Assembly (NCBI GenBank): GCA_942492905.1
Contig: OW818657.1
Location: 2,170,001 to 2,234,000, forward strand
Origin: CAIZWU01 sp942492905
GTDB taxonomy: Bacteria > Verrucomicrobiota > Verrucomicrobiia > Verrucomicrobiales > V1-33
Length of the DNA stretch: 64,000 bases
Direction of reading: 5' to 3'
Shown here: positions 54,598-63,009 of the stretch, one piece after another
Numbering within the stretch: the stretch's first letter is position 1
Layout: each line of letters begins with the position of its first letter
The notes under the pieces: generated by a model
The model's database searches: none
Seen by the model: the letters and a program-made list of their open reading frames with translations, nothing else
Told to the model about the DNA's origin: nothing
Translations under genes and position numbers: made by a program

Positions 54598-55071
54598 ATG
54601 AAATCTCTCGAAAAATACCTCAATGAGCATTTGGCAGGATCAGGCTCCGCTCTTGGATTGCTGGAGACCCTGGCGGCGCACCAGCACGACGACGCAGAGA
54701 TTTACCTCAATCTGCGCCGGGACATCTTTCAAAATCGTCTGACGCTGGAGAGTCTGATCCAGAAGTTGGGTTTCAAACGAAACCCCGCCTTGGAGTTTAC
54801 GGCCAAAGCCGTCTCTCAGATAGCCCTCTTCCGGTTTAAAAACCACGGAATCACCAAAGGGGAACTGGGGCTGGTTGAGGCCCTCGAAGCCTTGGAGCTC
54901 GGGGTCCATGGGCAGTCCCTGCTGTGGCGCAGTTTGGCGGAGCAGGGGCCTTCCGGGCTGATCCCTGCCGGGGTGGATCTGCGTGCGTTGCTCCAGAGTG
55001 CCGAGACCCAAAAGGCCCAGGTCGAACGCCTCCGTCTGGCCGCGGTGCTGAAACGGGAGGAAATACCCTGA
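54598..55071 (+). CDS. Hypothetical helical protein next to the prophage boundary
   Basis: A 157-residue protein, probably starting at ATG 54598 (MKSLEKYLNEHLAGSGSALG); a GTG at 54571 is possible. It is almost entirely helical: LGLLETLAAHQHDDAEIYLN, NRLTLESLIQKLGFKRNPA, LGLVEALEALELGVHGQSLL. The length and pattern recall four-helix-bundle proteins of the ferritin-like or DUF892-like kind, but the metal ligands are not obvious. It is the last chromosomal-looking gene before the phage region on the other strand. Confidence 0.7.
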   Translation: MKSLEKYLNEHLAGSGSALGLLETLAAHQHDDAEIYLNLRRDIFQNRLTLESLIQKLGFKRNPALEFTAKAVSQIALFRFKNHGITKGELGLVEALEALELGVHGQSLLWRSLAEQGPSGLIPAGVDLRALLQSAETQKAQVERLRLAAVLKREEIP

Positions 55072-55177
55072 ACAGGTCGGATATGGTCGGAGGTGGGGGA
55101 AGTCGTTGATTCTACGGGTCACAAAGGACTGGCCGGGGAGAATAGGTCAGGAGTCTGGAAAGAAAAGACTGAAAGGG

Positions 55178-56617
55178 TCATTTGCCCTGAAGGGCGGAGG
55201 TCTCAAGGAATTCGATCAGCAGCTCCGCACCAGTGCCGAGGATCTCGTCCGGGATGGTGACCGCGGAGATCTGGCGGCCGAGTCGCGGGGCGGTAGCGGC
55301 GAGGAGGCGGCCTTGGGCGGATTGGATCAGCTCCGGCCGGCGGAGGGTGAGATCGCGCTCCGCGGAAAAGGGTGCCTGGATTTCTGGTGAGGCCGGCGGG
55401 GCGACGCGTTCCAGCGGGAGGCCGATGCGTTCGGAAAATGCAACGATGCCGGCGTCGGTGAGGCGGAGGCCCGCGGTGGGCAAGGCGCTGAGGAGTTGGG
55501 CGCTGAGTTCCGCTTGTTCCACGTCGGCGACGCCGTGGGCGATGGTGGGCGGCCGGCCCGGGATTCCGTTGACCTGTAGGAGGGGAATCACGATCTGCCG
55601 CGTAATCGTGTCACAGAGGCGGCGATCATCCCAGTCGCGATAATCGCTCCTCACTTGTTGATGGGCCGCGGAGGAGGAGCCGAGGGAGCCGGTGGCTTGC
55701 ACGTCGGCGGAGCTGGTTTGCCCGATGATCAGTTTCGAGATCTCACGGTTGGCCGCTTCAAGGATCGCTTGGTGGGCGTCGCCGGATTGGCCGGCCTGGG
55801 ATTGGATCATTTCAATCCGGGTGCCCTCGGAAACGACGATTCCAAAAAGACGTTGGGCAGCGCTGAAGGCGGCCTCAACTTTGTCTCGTTCGGTGTCGTC
55901 GCCGCTCCCGACGTGGCCCACCAGAAAGGGTGCTCCGAGGCGTTCCAGGAATCGACCCCACCACTGGGGCGAGGCGTTAGCGAGGAGGTGCCAGCCGAGG
56001 AGAGAACGGAGCGGGCCGCCGTAGGAATCCGGGCTCGTGAGGAGGTGCCCGCGGTGGACCACGTAGTCACGGCGCGTGATCTCGTGGCTCGTGCCTAGCC
56101 GGTGCCCGTTCTCGGTGTCGAAGATCCGGAAGTCCCCTTGGCTGAAGTCGAAAAGCTCCGGGTCGACCCGCTTCATCCGGAGATCATAACGGCGGCCGTT
56201 GGTGCCCGGGGTGAACCACTTTTGGACCACGGCGACAGGGTAGATCGTGGAGTCGAGGAGCGCGATCATGGCGTCGAGCCAGTCCTCATTTTCGTCGATC
56301 CACGTTTCCACGAATTTCGCGGCGATGGCGTCGGCCGGGGCCTTGGTCGCCGGCGTCACGCTGATCCGGTCGCCGAGGACCGCTAGCTTCCGCTTTCCAA
56401 ACTCGGATTGGAGGTGAGAATTTTCGATGATCATTTGCTCATAGAGCGGCATCAGGCGCGAGGTGTCTCCTCCCTCGGCCATGCTGATCGCGTCGAAAAC
56501 ATCGTCGGCCGTGAGGCCGGAAAGTGTTGGGGCCTTGTGAATGGGAGTGATGACGGCCCGGCGGAGCGGAGGGGGTGGGCCGAAAAACTTTAGGATCAGG
56601 GAGCGGAAAGCGGACAT
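55178..56617 (-). CDS. Mu gp29-like phage portal protein (DUF935)
   Basis: A 479-residue protein of the DUF935/Mu gp29 family, the dodecameric portal through which DNA enters the capsid. Family stretches: DDVFDAISMAEGGDTSRLMP, LYEQMIIENSHLQSEFGKRK, LLGWHLLANASPQWWGRFLE, RLGAPFLVGH and SKLIIGQTSSAD. It begins 18 bases after the terminase gene. The end (EFLETSALQGK) is close to the usual family length, so the gene itself seems intact although the phage region stops here. Confidence 0.92.
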   Translation of the reverse strand: MSAFRSLILKFFGPPPPLRRAVITPIHKAPTLSGLTADDVFDAISMAEGGDTSRLMPLYEQMIIENSHLQSEFGKRKLAVLGDRISVTPATKAPADAIAAKFVETWIDENEDWLDAMIALLDSTIYPVAVVQKWFTPGTNGRRYDLRMKRVDPELFDFSQGDFRIFDTENGHRLGTSHEITRRDYVVHRGHLLTSPDSYGGPLRSLLGWHLLANASPQWWGRFLERLGAPFLVGHVGSGDDTERDKVEAAFSAAQRLFGIVVSEGTRIEMIQSQAGQSGDAHQAILEAANREISKLIIGQTSSADVQATGSLGSSSAAHQQVRSDYRDWDDRRLCDTITRQIVIPLLQVNGIPGRPPTIAHGVADVEQAELSAQLLSALPTAGLRLTDAGIVAFSERIGLPLERVAPPASPEIQAPFSAERDLTLRRPELIQSAQGRLLAATAPRLGRQISAVTIPDEILGTGAELLIEFLETSALQGK

Positions 56618-56635
56618 AGTCGGGAAGGGTTGGAA

Positions 56636-58297
56636 TTATCGACGGCCGCGGATGCGGAGGGCCAGCTTGGCGAGAGGGGAAAGGAGTCCGGGGCGTGGGA
56701 CGTCGAGGCCCCCGACGGCGACGGCTTTGATCGCCAGAGGCCCGGCCGTGATCTGGCCAAAGAGCGCCAGCTTGGTCCCGTCAAAGGTATCGCCGTGTTC
56801 CCCGTTGGGACCGACGGCGCACTCGAAACGGCCGTTGGCTTTCACCACCCTGCCAAAATCGCTTTCAAGGTAGGGATGATTCGCGATGGGGACGCGGGCG
56901 GATTCCATGAAGGCCACGAGCTGATTTCCGGCGAAAGATTTGAGGTCGGTCTCCTCGCCGGCCCGTTCGATTTTCTCGCCCCCCTTCAGGAGCCGGACGG
57001 GGACGAGCGTCCCCAGTTTCTTTTTGATCCGTTGGGCGTGGTAAAGCTCGTTCGAAGCGTCCACGTTGAGGGAGACGGGCCGCTTTTCCGCGGCCCGGAT
57101 GACGTTGACCGAGTGCTCCAGGATGGCGATGGAAAGGTCCGGGTCCGCCGTTTTCCACCAGATGGCCAGCCGTGCCGGGTAGTCCATCCCCACCGCTTCC
57201 ATCATGACGAGGGAGCTGGGATTTGAAGTCTTGGACTGAGTCGTCGCGATATCGTGGCCAAGGGTGAGTTTGCCGGCCCCGGTGAGGGCGAGCGCTTCCG
57301 TGAGGAGGGCTTCTACTTGGAGGAGGGCGTTGGCCTTGCCCTGGGTGCAATCAATCGGCCCGGCGAGGCAACGACCCATGCCCATCGCTTGGCACGTCGA
57401 GAGCGCGGCCGGGCTGAGGGCTCCGGTCCCGGTCTGGGATTTCTTGAGGCGGTTGGACCGATCCCATCCTTCAGGGTCGAGGGAGCGGGCGCGGTTATCT
57501 TCTATGCTTTGCTCCTCACCGGAGTCGGGATCAAAGAGTCGCCGGCCCGCGGCGTGGGCATCGTCGACCGTGACGCGGTGGACCCAGAGGCCCACCTTAT
57601 TCCGGTACCAGTTGCCGGCGGCCTTGGTCTCCCATTCCGTCCGGCCGTCCTCCGCGGTGAGGAGCTTGTTGGCGTAGTGGGCGCGGTCCGCGGGCGGCGT
57701 CGTCGACCATTCAAAGGTGAAAGTCGGATCGGTGGAAAAGATCGGTTCGATCTCTTGGAGGAGGAGCTGGAGATCCCGCACGAAGCCGCACTCGTCGAGG
57801 TAGACGGTCCCGGACCAACTCCGGCAGGTGGCGATATTTGGAGCGATGATCTTGGTCCGCGAGTAGGCGGTCCGGGTATGGTAAAGCCGGAATTCAAAGC
57901 GGGATCTTTCCATGACGTCGGCGAGGCCGGCGAGGTCGAGATCCGCGGGGAGGCTCCGCCAGTCGCCGGCCTTGGTCTCGCCGATCTGGAGGTCCATCTT
58001 CCGGGCGGCCATTTCGGCGCGAAAGTCGGCGATCATCTGGGACCACGTCCCGGCCTCTTTCTCCACAAATTCAGATCCGATATTGAGGGAGGCGGAGGCA
58101 AAGGTGATAAGCCGGCCCCGCGTTTTCATCATTTGCTTGAGGGCCTTCCGGGCGAGGCCCGTGGTCTTGCCACCTTGGCGGAGCCACTCGCGGCCCAACC
58201 GGCGGAGGTAGAGCGGCCGGCCGTCGGGCGCAAAGTGCCCTTTGACCCGCTCGTCGTCGGTAAAGAAGCACGCTTCCTGATAGGCTCTTTCCTGCAT
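56636..58297 (-). CDS. Mu gp28-like terminase large subunit
   Basis: A 553-residue ATPase-nuclease that packages DNA. ATPase part: RQGGKTT at residues 40-46 as Walker A, and VYLDE at 165-169 as Walker B. Nuclease part: D349 (LGHDIATT), D413 (LNVDASNE) and D503/D506 (GDTFDGTKL) give the expected RNase H-like metal cluster. It starts 4 bases after the gp27-like gene stops. Confidence 0.92.
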   Translation of the reverse strand: MQERAYQEACFFTDDERVKGHFAPDGRPLYLRRLGREWLRQGGKTTGLARKALKQMMKTRGRLITFASASLNIGSEFVEKEAGTWSQMIADFRAEMAARKMDLQIGETKAGDWRSLPADLDLAGLADVMERSRFEFRLYHTRTAYSRTKIIAPNIATCRSWSGTVYLDECGFVRDLQLLLQEIEPIFSTDPTFTFEWSTTPPADRAHYANKLLTAEDGRTEWETKAAGNWYRNKVGLWVHRVTVDDAHAAGRRLFDPDSGEEQSIEDNRARSLDPEGWDRSNRLKKSQTGTGALSPAALSTCQAMGMGRCLAGPIDCTQGKANALLQVEALLTEALALTGAGKLTLGHDIATTQSKTSNPSSLVMMEAVGMDYPARLAIWWKTADPDLSIAILEHSVNVIRAAEKRPVSLNVDASNELYHAQRIKKKLGTLVPVRLLKGGEKIERAGEETDLKSFAGNQLVAFMESARVPIANHPYLESDFGRVVKANGRFECAVGPNGEHGDTFDGTKLALFGQITAGPLAIKAVAVGGLDVPRPGLLSPLAKLALRIRGRR

Positions 58298-58301
58298 GGC
58301 T

Positions 58302-58937
58302 TCAGAGGTTGCCCTTCAGCCTTTCCAGATCGGGAACGCCGAGGAGGTAGTCGGCGAGGAGAGGGAGCTGGGAGTCGTCGGAGCGGGCGGATTCCGCGAG
58401 GGCGCGGGCCTGGGCGTCGTCGTAGAATTTCACAAAGGAGCGGGCGACCACGATTTTCCGGAGGCCGAGATCCGTGTCCTTTTGGCGGGTTTTGTCCTTG
58501 TGCTCGGTCTCGCGTTGGGCCGCGGCCGAGATCGTGGCAATCGTCTTGCCGGCGTTGAGGAATAGCTCCGGATCGCCGAGGGTGAGGGTCTCCACGGTTT
58601 CCAACATCTTCCCCGTCCAGACTTTGCGGAGGACGCTTTCCACGGGCTGGCCCGCGGCGTCGGCCATCCGGTCGACCATGTCCGACATTGCCCGGACTTT
58701 CGCGTTGTCGAGCCACTCGGCGAAACCGCCGGCCCGCCACTCGGAAAGGTTGCCGTCGGTAATCTCCGCCACTTCATCCCCGGCCCGCGGACGGGCCGCC
58801 AGGCGGTCGCAGACGGCCGGCAGGGCGTTTAGCCACGGAAGGATTTCCGGCGAGAGCTGACCGTCGAGGAGCCGCTCGTTGATCTCCTCGCGGATCTCCC
58901 GGGGGAGGCTTCCGATCTTACCTTTGCGGGCTTTCAT
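58302..58937 (-). CDS. Mu gp27-like (DUF3486) small terminase subunit
   Basis: A 211-residue protein. The N-terminal part follows the DUF3486/Mu gp27 pattern: GKIGSLPREIREEINERLLD, WLNALPAV, and EITDGNLSEWRAGGFAEWLD (about 58-77), which probably forms a DNA-binding helix-turn-helix. The C-terminal half is helical. It is directly upstream of the large subunit gene, as in Mu. Its start overlaps the stop of the preceding gene by 4 bases. Confidence 0.85.
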   Translation of the reverse strand: MKARKGKIGSLPREIREEINERLLDGQLSPEILPWLNALPAVCDRLAARPRAGDEVAEITDGNLSEWRAGGFAEWLDNAKVRAMSDMVDRMADAAGQPVESVLRKVWTGKMLETVETLTLGDPELFLNAGKTIATISAAAQRETEHKDKTRQKDTDLGLRKIVVARSFVKFYDDAQARALAESARSDDSQLPLLADYLLGVPDLERLKGNL

Positions 58938-60517
58938 GGGGTGGTGATGACGACGAGTTTGGGACGCAGCGCAGCAACGAGGCCCTTGCTACTGGTGATT
59001 TGGACGCCGTCGCCGGTCGACTCCGCGGTCGCCACAAGGACCCAGCCAAAATTCGAGGCGGGGGCGTCCAACCAGGCTTGGAGGGTTGCAACCGGCAGGT
59101 TGATATGGATAAGCCCGGTGTAGTTGTCCAAGCCTTGGCCGACGGGGGTCGGTCCAAAGATGGAGTCAGGGGAAATACTGGCGTCCACGCCATCCCGCGC
59201 CATCCCGCCGGAGAGGCTTGTGTAGGTGCTGGCGGCCGTCCAGTCCACCAAGGCTTTGTGCAACTGGAAGCCGAGGCCTTCCGTGTTGATATGGAGGTCC
59301 AAGTAGGCTTGGACCACGGTCCGGCCCCCAGAGATGGAGGAGAGGTCAAACTTCAAAAGTCCGTGCCGCGTCCGCGAAGTGGTGGGATAGGCCGAGTAAT
59401 CAAAATCGAGGATCAAGCTCGTCGACGTGGCTTGGGAAGTGGTGGGCGTGGTGGAGTCGACGTAGGTGTCGACGGTGCCGGCATAACCGGCCGTTCCTTG
59501 CTGGAAAGACCAGGTGGCCAAGGCCGTCGGGCAACGGTCGAAACGGAAAAGCGGGAAATGGGAGGCCGTGCCGCCATGGCTGGGGAGGTATTCCGAAAGC
59601 GTGTAATAACCGCTCCCTTCCATATCGAAAGTAATCGCTTCCCCCTGGGGCTCGCTATTGGTCTGGAGGGCCATGGTCCCACTTCCGGCCGGCGAGGGGG
59701 CGGAGGGCACAAAAACAGGGGTGCCCGTCATTGCCTGATAAGCGGTCTGGGTGGCCACGTTCCGGGAAAACCGGGCGATCCGGTCGTATGAACGGACCAA
59801 GATCTCGGTCCCGTTGGGCGCGATGGTGGCCCCGGTGACATAGCCATTGTTTCCGGAGGTCGTTGTCGACAGGGTGTTAAACTCGGCATCTGCCGTCAAC
59901 GGCCCCATGTATTCCAGGGTTTGCGTCCCGGTGTAGCTGGCCTGCCATGGCAGCCGGTAGCAGAGGACCGGAGTGATCCGTTTGGTCAGGAAAAAAACGT
60001 CCCCCGTCAGAGGATCAACAAAGGCCCCTTCAACGTCCTTATGGGAGGGGACATTTCCCGCCGGCCATTGGCAAACAATCTCCTCTACATCGCCGCCGGG
60101 CAAAGCACCGTCGGAGCCGGTGATCGCGGGCTCCTTGATGCGGTAGACCTTCACCGTCGCCCGGGCCGAGGCGTTATCCCCCGTGTCGAAGAGATACAGA
60201 TAACCAATGCCACCGAGCAAAACGGAATCACATTCCTCTACATCGGCGACCGTGGCTCCGGAGATCGACCACTTCCCCGCTCCGGCCCCAGTGGTCCGGT
60301 TGAGGGCGATTAAATGAGGGTTGGTCCCGTCTTCAATCACCCAAAGATAATTCTGATTCCCGGCCCGCCGAGGCGAGGCGAGGCCGCTGATTTCGGTGTA
60401 TAGGGTTGGGACATTGGCGACTTTCACGGGGCCATAAAACCACGGCGAGCGGGTCCGGGGACCCACCCGGGACCGCCGGCATCGAAAGCCAAAACCAATT
60501 CCAAAACCGTATGCCAT
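58934..60517 (-). CDS. Phage-encoded beta-propeller plus DNRLRE protein
   Basis: A 527-residue protein starting at ATG 60517. Residues about 25-360 are beta-rich with propeller-like repeats (NYLWVIEDGTNPHLIALNRT, GIGYLYLFDTGDN, GAFVDPLTGDVFFLTK, YVTGATIAPNGTEILVRSYD), resembling esterase-like phytase or PQQ-type propellers. Residues about 370-525 fit a DNRLRE/CBM96-like domain (TVDTYVDSTTPTTS, HGLLKFDLSSISGGRTVVQA, LDLHINTEGLGFQLHKALVD). No signal peptide. It sits between the lysis genes and the terminase genes, where Mu has only small genes, and overlaps the gp27-like gene by 4 bases. A receptor-binding or polysaccharide-binding virion protein is the likeliest role. Confidence 0.7.
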   Translation of the reverse strand: MAYGFGIGFGFRCRRSRVGPRTRSPWFYGPVKVANVPTLYTEISGLASPRRAGNQNYLWVIEDGTNPHLIALNRTTGAGAGKWSISGATVADVEECDSVLLGGIGYLYLFDTGDNASARATVKVYRIKEPAITGSDGALPGGDVEEIVCQWPAGNVPSHKDVEGAFVDPLTGDVFFLTKRITPVLCYRLPWQASYTGTQTLEYMGPLTADAEFNTLSTTTSGNNGYVTGATIAPNGTEILVRSYDRIARFSRNVATQTAYQAMTGTPVFVPSAPSPAGSGTMALQTNSEPQGEAITFDMEGSGYYTLSEYLPSHGGTASHFPLFRFDRCPTALATWSFQQGTAGYAGTVDTYVDSTTPTTSQATSTSLILDFDYSAYPTTSRTRHGLLKFDLSSISGGRTVVQAYLDLHINTEGLGFQLHKALVDWTAASTYTSLSGGMARDGVDASISPDSIFGPTPVGQGLDNYTGLIHINLPVATLQAWLDAPASNFGWVLVATAESTGDGVQITSSKGLVAALRPKLVVITTP

Positions 60518-60521
60518 AAGA

Positions 60522-60857
60522 TCAGGCTTTGATCGCGAGGACGGTCCCGCTTGTGAGAGTGAAGGCCGAGAGGCGGAAAGGCAAAGTGAGGCCCGCCGGG
60601 AACACGGCCCCAGTAAGGCCCGTGACGGTGTAGCCGGCATCGGCGGTCACGGCGGAAAACGTGGCATCGGTGGTCACGATGAAGCCAAGTGTCCGGTAGG
60701 CGCGGGCCGTGGTGTTTGCTACCAGTTCGGCCCCGGTGCCCCCCGTTTGGACGTGGAGGAGTTTGGCGAGGAGGCCTTCCACGCCGTCCCCTTCAACAGG
60801 GCCAACGGCGGGAGGAACAAGGGCGGAGCCGGCGGGCAACGAATGGGAAGCGAGCAT
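60522..60857 (-). CDS. Small phage virion-associated protein
   Basis: A 111-residue protein. The end (LTGAVFPAGLTLPFRLSAFT, LTSGTVLAIKA) has the pattern of small phage structural proteins seen next to fibres or spikes. The middle part has GFIVTTDATFSAVTADAG. It lies 4 bases upstream of the propeller/DNRLRE gene, so the two probably act together. Confidence 0.65.
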   Translation of the reverse strand: MLASHSLPAGSALVPPAVGPVEGDGVEGLLAKLLHVQTGGTGAELVANTTARAYRTLGFIVTTDATFSAVTADAGYTVTGLTGAVFPAGLTLPFRLSAFTLTSGTVLAIKA

Positions 60858-60890
60858 AAAAGGAAAGAGTCAGGGGACAGAGGACAGGGA

Positions 60891-61232
60891 TCAGGCGGAG
60901 AGGGGCGGAAGATTCAGCCAACGCTGAAGCCGGCGGATCAACACGGCCGCTTGGATGACGCGCCCCTCGTAATCCTGACGCATATAGAAACGGGGCATTC
61001 CCTGATCTGGGATGACGAGGGCGTCGCGGAGCCATGCCACCGCGGCCGCGTGTTTGGCCTCGTTGCTGAGGGCCGGCACGAGTTCCGGATCGTCGAGGCG
61101 GTCGATCTCGGCGGTGAGGCCGTTCCAGATCTTTTTGCCAAGGCCGACATAATGGCGGATCGTGGTCTCGCCGAGGGCGAGGAGCGTGGGAGATAGTTTC
61201 GTGACGAGATCGGAGAGGAGGGAGCGGAGCAT
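60891..61232 (-). CDS. Hypothetical phage protein
   Basis: A 113-residue, mainly helical protein (LLALGETTIRHYVGLGKKIW, NEAKHAAAVAWLRDALVIPD). It has no clear transmembrane segment. The position after the endolysin and small membrane genes matches Mu gp24-gp26, which are small and poorly conserved. Function not recognised. Confidence 0.6.
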   Translation of the reverse strand: MLRSLLSDLVTKLSPTLLALGETTIRHYVGLGKKIWNGLTAEIDRLDDPELVPALSNEAKHAAAVAWLRDALVIPDQGMPRFYMRQDYEGRVIQAAVLIRRLQRWLNLPPLSA

Positions 61233-61257
61233 AAAAAGGAGGGTGGAGGGGCCGGGA

Positions 61258-61404
61258 TCAGAACAGGGAGGCGATCCAACTGAAGAGGGAGAGGAGGCCG
61301 AGGATCGTGATCAGCGCTCCGAAAATGAGGAAGGCGGCGAGGCCGAAAACCATGGGTTTCGAGAGTTCCGCGGGCGGTTGGTCGAGGTCGTTGGGGTGCA
61401 TCAT
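61258..61404 (-). CDS. Small phage membrane protein
   Basis: A 48-residue protein starting at ATG 61404, overlapping the stop of the endolysin gene as ATGA. One hydrophobic segment (MVFGLAAFLIFGALITILGL) fills most of it. By position it may belong to the lysis set (holin or accessory). Confidence 0.6.
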   Translation of the reverse strand: MMHPNDLDQPPAELSKPMVFGLAAFLIFGALITILGLLSLFSWIASLF

Positions 61405-61994
61405 GGGAGCCAGGATTTGATTTTGTAGACGGTCCGCGGGTCGCGGAGTTTGGACCATACGCCGTCGCCGTTGCGGTCCGCTTCGCCAGTCGCGGCGGCG
61501 GGGCTCGTGTTGGCTTCAATGGTCCAAAGGTATCGGCCTTGCCATCCGCGGACGAGGCCCGTATGCCCGATGCGGCCAAGGTTGGAATGGTAGATTCCAA
61601 AGGTGTCGCCCGGCCTCGCCGTTGTGATCGTTTTGGAGGCATCCGGCCCGCTCGCGAAGTCGGGCGACCATGCGGAGCGGGGAAAGGGATTGCGCGAGCC
61701 GAGAGCGGCCTTTCCGGCCCAGTAAACAAAGGCGGCGCAATACGGGTTGCGGGTCCCGCCGAGGCCCACCGCTTGGAGGTATTTGTCGACGGGGCCGTCG
61801 TTGCGGCCGGTCCTCTCCACGGTGCCCACTTCCTTCAGGGCCACGGCGACGAGGGAGGCGCGGGCCGTGGTCGGTTTTGGGAGGACTACCGCGGGCGGCC
61901 CGCCAGAGGCCGGCGGAGCGGCCGCGGGGGCCACGGGGCGAGGCGTGGCCATGCCGAGGACGGCGGCGATGGCGGCGAAGATCAGAGATTTCAT
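61401..61994 (-). CDS. Phage endolysin-like CHAP/NlpC-type peptidase
   Basis: A 197-residue protein; the ATG at 61994 gives a hydrophobic signal or signal-arrest-like N-terminus (MKSLIFAAIAAVLGM), then a Pro/Ala linker to about 45. The catalytic domain follows: ALKEVGTVERTGRNDG, C86 in NPYCAAFVYWAG, H144 in GRIGHTGLVRGW and a third polar residue near E160/N162 (IEANTS). This is the Cys-His arrangement of CHAP-type peptidoglycan hydrolases. The endolysin position in the lysis block supports it. Confidence 0.82.
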   Translation of the reverse strand: MKSLIFAAIAAVLGMATPRPVAPAAAPPASGGPPAVVLPKPTTARASLVAVALKEVGTVERTGRNDGPVDKYLQAVGLGGTRNPYCAAFVYWAGKAALGSRNPFPRSAWSPDFASGPDASKTITTARPGDTFGIYHSNLGRIGHTGLVRGWQGRYLWTIEANTSPAAATGEADRNGDGVWSKLRDPRTVYKIKSWLP

Positions 61995-62170
61995 TCGTCG
62001 GGCGAGGAAAGAGAGAAGGCCAGCAACAAGCCGGCGGAGCAAAAGAGAGAGGCAAGGATCAGGTCGAGGTGGCAGAACAGCCAAAGGAGCGCCCACCACG
62101 GGAGCCGGAGGAAGATCTCCAGGAGGACCGCTTCCACGATCCGGAGGAGGCCCACCGTTTGGAGGATCAA
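61991..62170 (-). CDS. Very small phage membrane protein with a TTG start
   Basis: A 59-residue frame, too short to show up in ordinary ORF searches. It starts with TTG at 62170, overlapping the preceding stop as TTGA, and ends with a 4-base ATGA overlap on the endolysin start. It is almost wholly hydrophobic: LLRIVEAVLLEIFLRLPWW, ALLWLFCHLDLILASLFC, then LLLAFSLSSPDE. Two transmembrane helices are expected, so it may be a holin. The tight fit between its neighbours supports it being real. Confidence 0.6.
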   Translation of the reverse strand: MILQTVGLLRIVEAVLLEIFLRLPWWALLWLFCHLDLILASLFCSAGLLLAFSLSSPDE

Positions 62171-62514
62171 CCAAAGAGGACACAAAGCGTCACGAGGGAG
62201 AGGATTGTCAGGATCGTGATGGAGACGGCGCGGAGCTTTTCTTTGGGCTCCAAGGTCATGAAGGCTTGCCGGAATTGCTGGGAGTCGAGGAAACCGTTTA
62301 TCGTCGGGACAAAGACCGCGATCAGGAGCCAGACAGAACAAGCGATAAAGACCGCCTTGAAGAGGCCGGCGACGAGGAGCGTCAGGAAACTCCAATCCAA
62401 GGCCCCGGCCTCCGGCACGAGGTATTGAATCAGCGGATTCACCACGAGGAAGGCGGCGAAGAGGGCCACGAGGAGGAGCAGCTCGCGGAGGTTGCGGCGG
62501 AGGAAAGAGATCAT
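62167..62514 (-). CDS. Phage membrane protein, three predicted helices
   Basis: A 115-residue protein with three hydrophobic segments: LLLLVALFAAFLVVNPLIQY, LLVAGLFKAVFIACSVWLLI and VSITILTILSLVTLCVLFG. It lies directly upstream of the 59-residue membrane protein and the endolysin, a typical place for holin or antiholin genes. No family recognised. Confidence 0.65.
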   Translation of the reverse strand: MISFLRRNLRELLLLVALFAAFLVVNPLIQYLVPEAGALDWSFLTLLVAGLFKAVFIACSVWLLIAVFVPTINGFLDSQQFRQAFMTLEPKEKLRAVSITILTILSLVTLCVLFG

Positions 62515-62555
62515 GGGAGGAGGCGGGGGAGGTTGCGGAGGGAGGGGGCCGGCGG

Positions 62556-62981
62556 TCAGAGGTTGGCGATCTCGGCGCGGAAGAATGCCGCGGCGTCGGC
62601 GTCCTCCTCATAAGTGGCCACGGTTTCCCACGTCTTGAGGCCGTCCCGGGAGACGCGGAGGGCCACTTTGATCCGGAGCTTGCCCGGGGCATCCGGCCGG
62701 ATATCGACTGGCAACACCTCGGAGGGGTAAGAGTCGACGCCCCCCGCTGTGGCAAAGCACCGGAAAAGGTAACGGCCCGGGGCGAGGTCCTTGACCGTGA
62801 ATTCCAAGGGGACGATCTCGGCCCCCTTGACCGTCCAGACGTCCGGCGCGGCCGGGGTGGCCATTTCGATCCGGTATTTGACGCCGGCCTGATCGTCGTC
62901 CCATGCGAGGGTGACGTCGGCCGCGTGAAGGGGCGCGGTGAAGAGGAGACAGGAGGCGAGGATGGTGGCGAGGAATTTCAT
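62556..62981 (-). CDS. Exported phage protein with a fibronectin type III-like domain
   Basis: A 141-residue protein with a signal peptide (MKFLATILASCLLFTAPLHA). The rest reads as an FN3-like beta sandwich (VTLAWDDDQAGVKYRIEMAT, APGRYLFRCFATAGGVDSYP). It lies 28 bases downstream of the lipoprotein gene. Role in the phage unknown. Confidence 0.7.
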   Translation of the reverse strand: MKFLATILASCLLFTAPLHAADVTLAWDDDQAGVKYRIEMATPAAPDVWTVKGAEIVPLEFTVKDLAPGRYLFRCFATAGGVDSYPSEVLPVDIRPDAPGKLRIKVALRVSRDGLKTWETVATYEEDADAAAFFRAEIANL

Positions 62982-63009
62982 AACGTGGGATCTGGGAGAG
63001 GGGGGAGGA

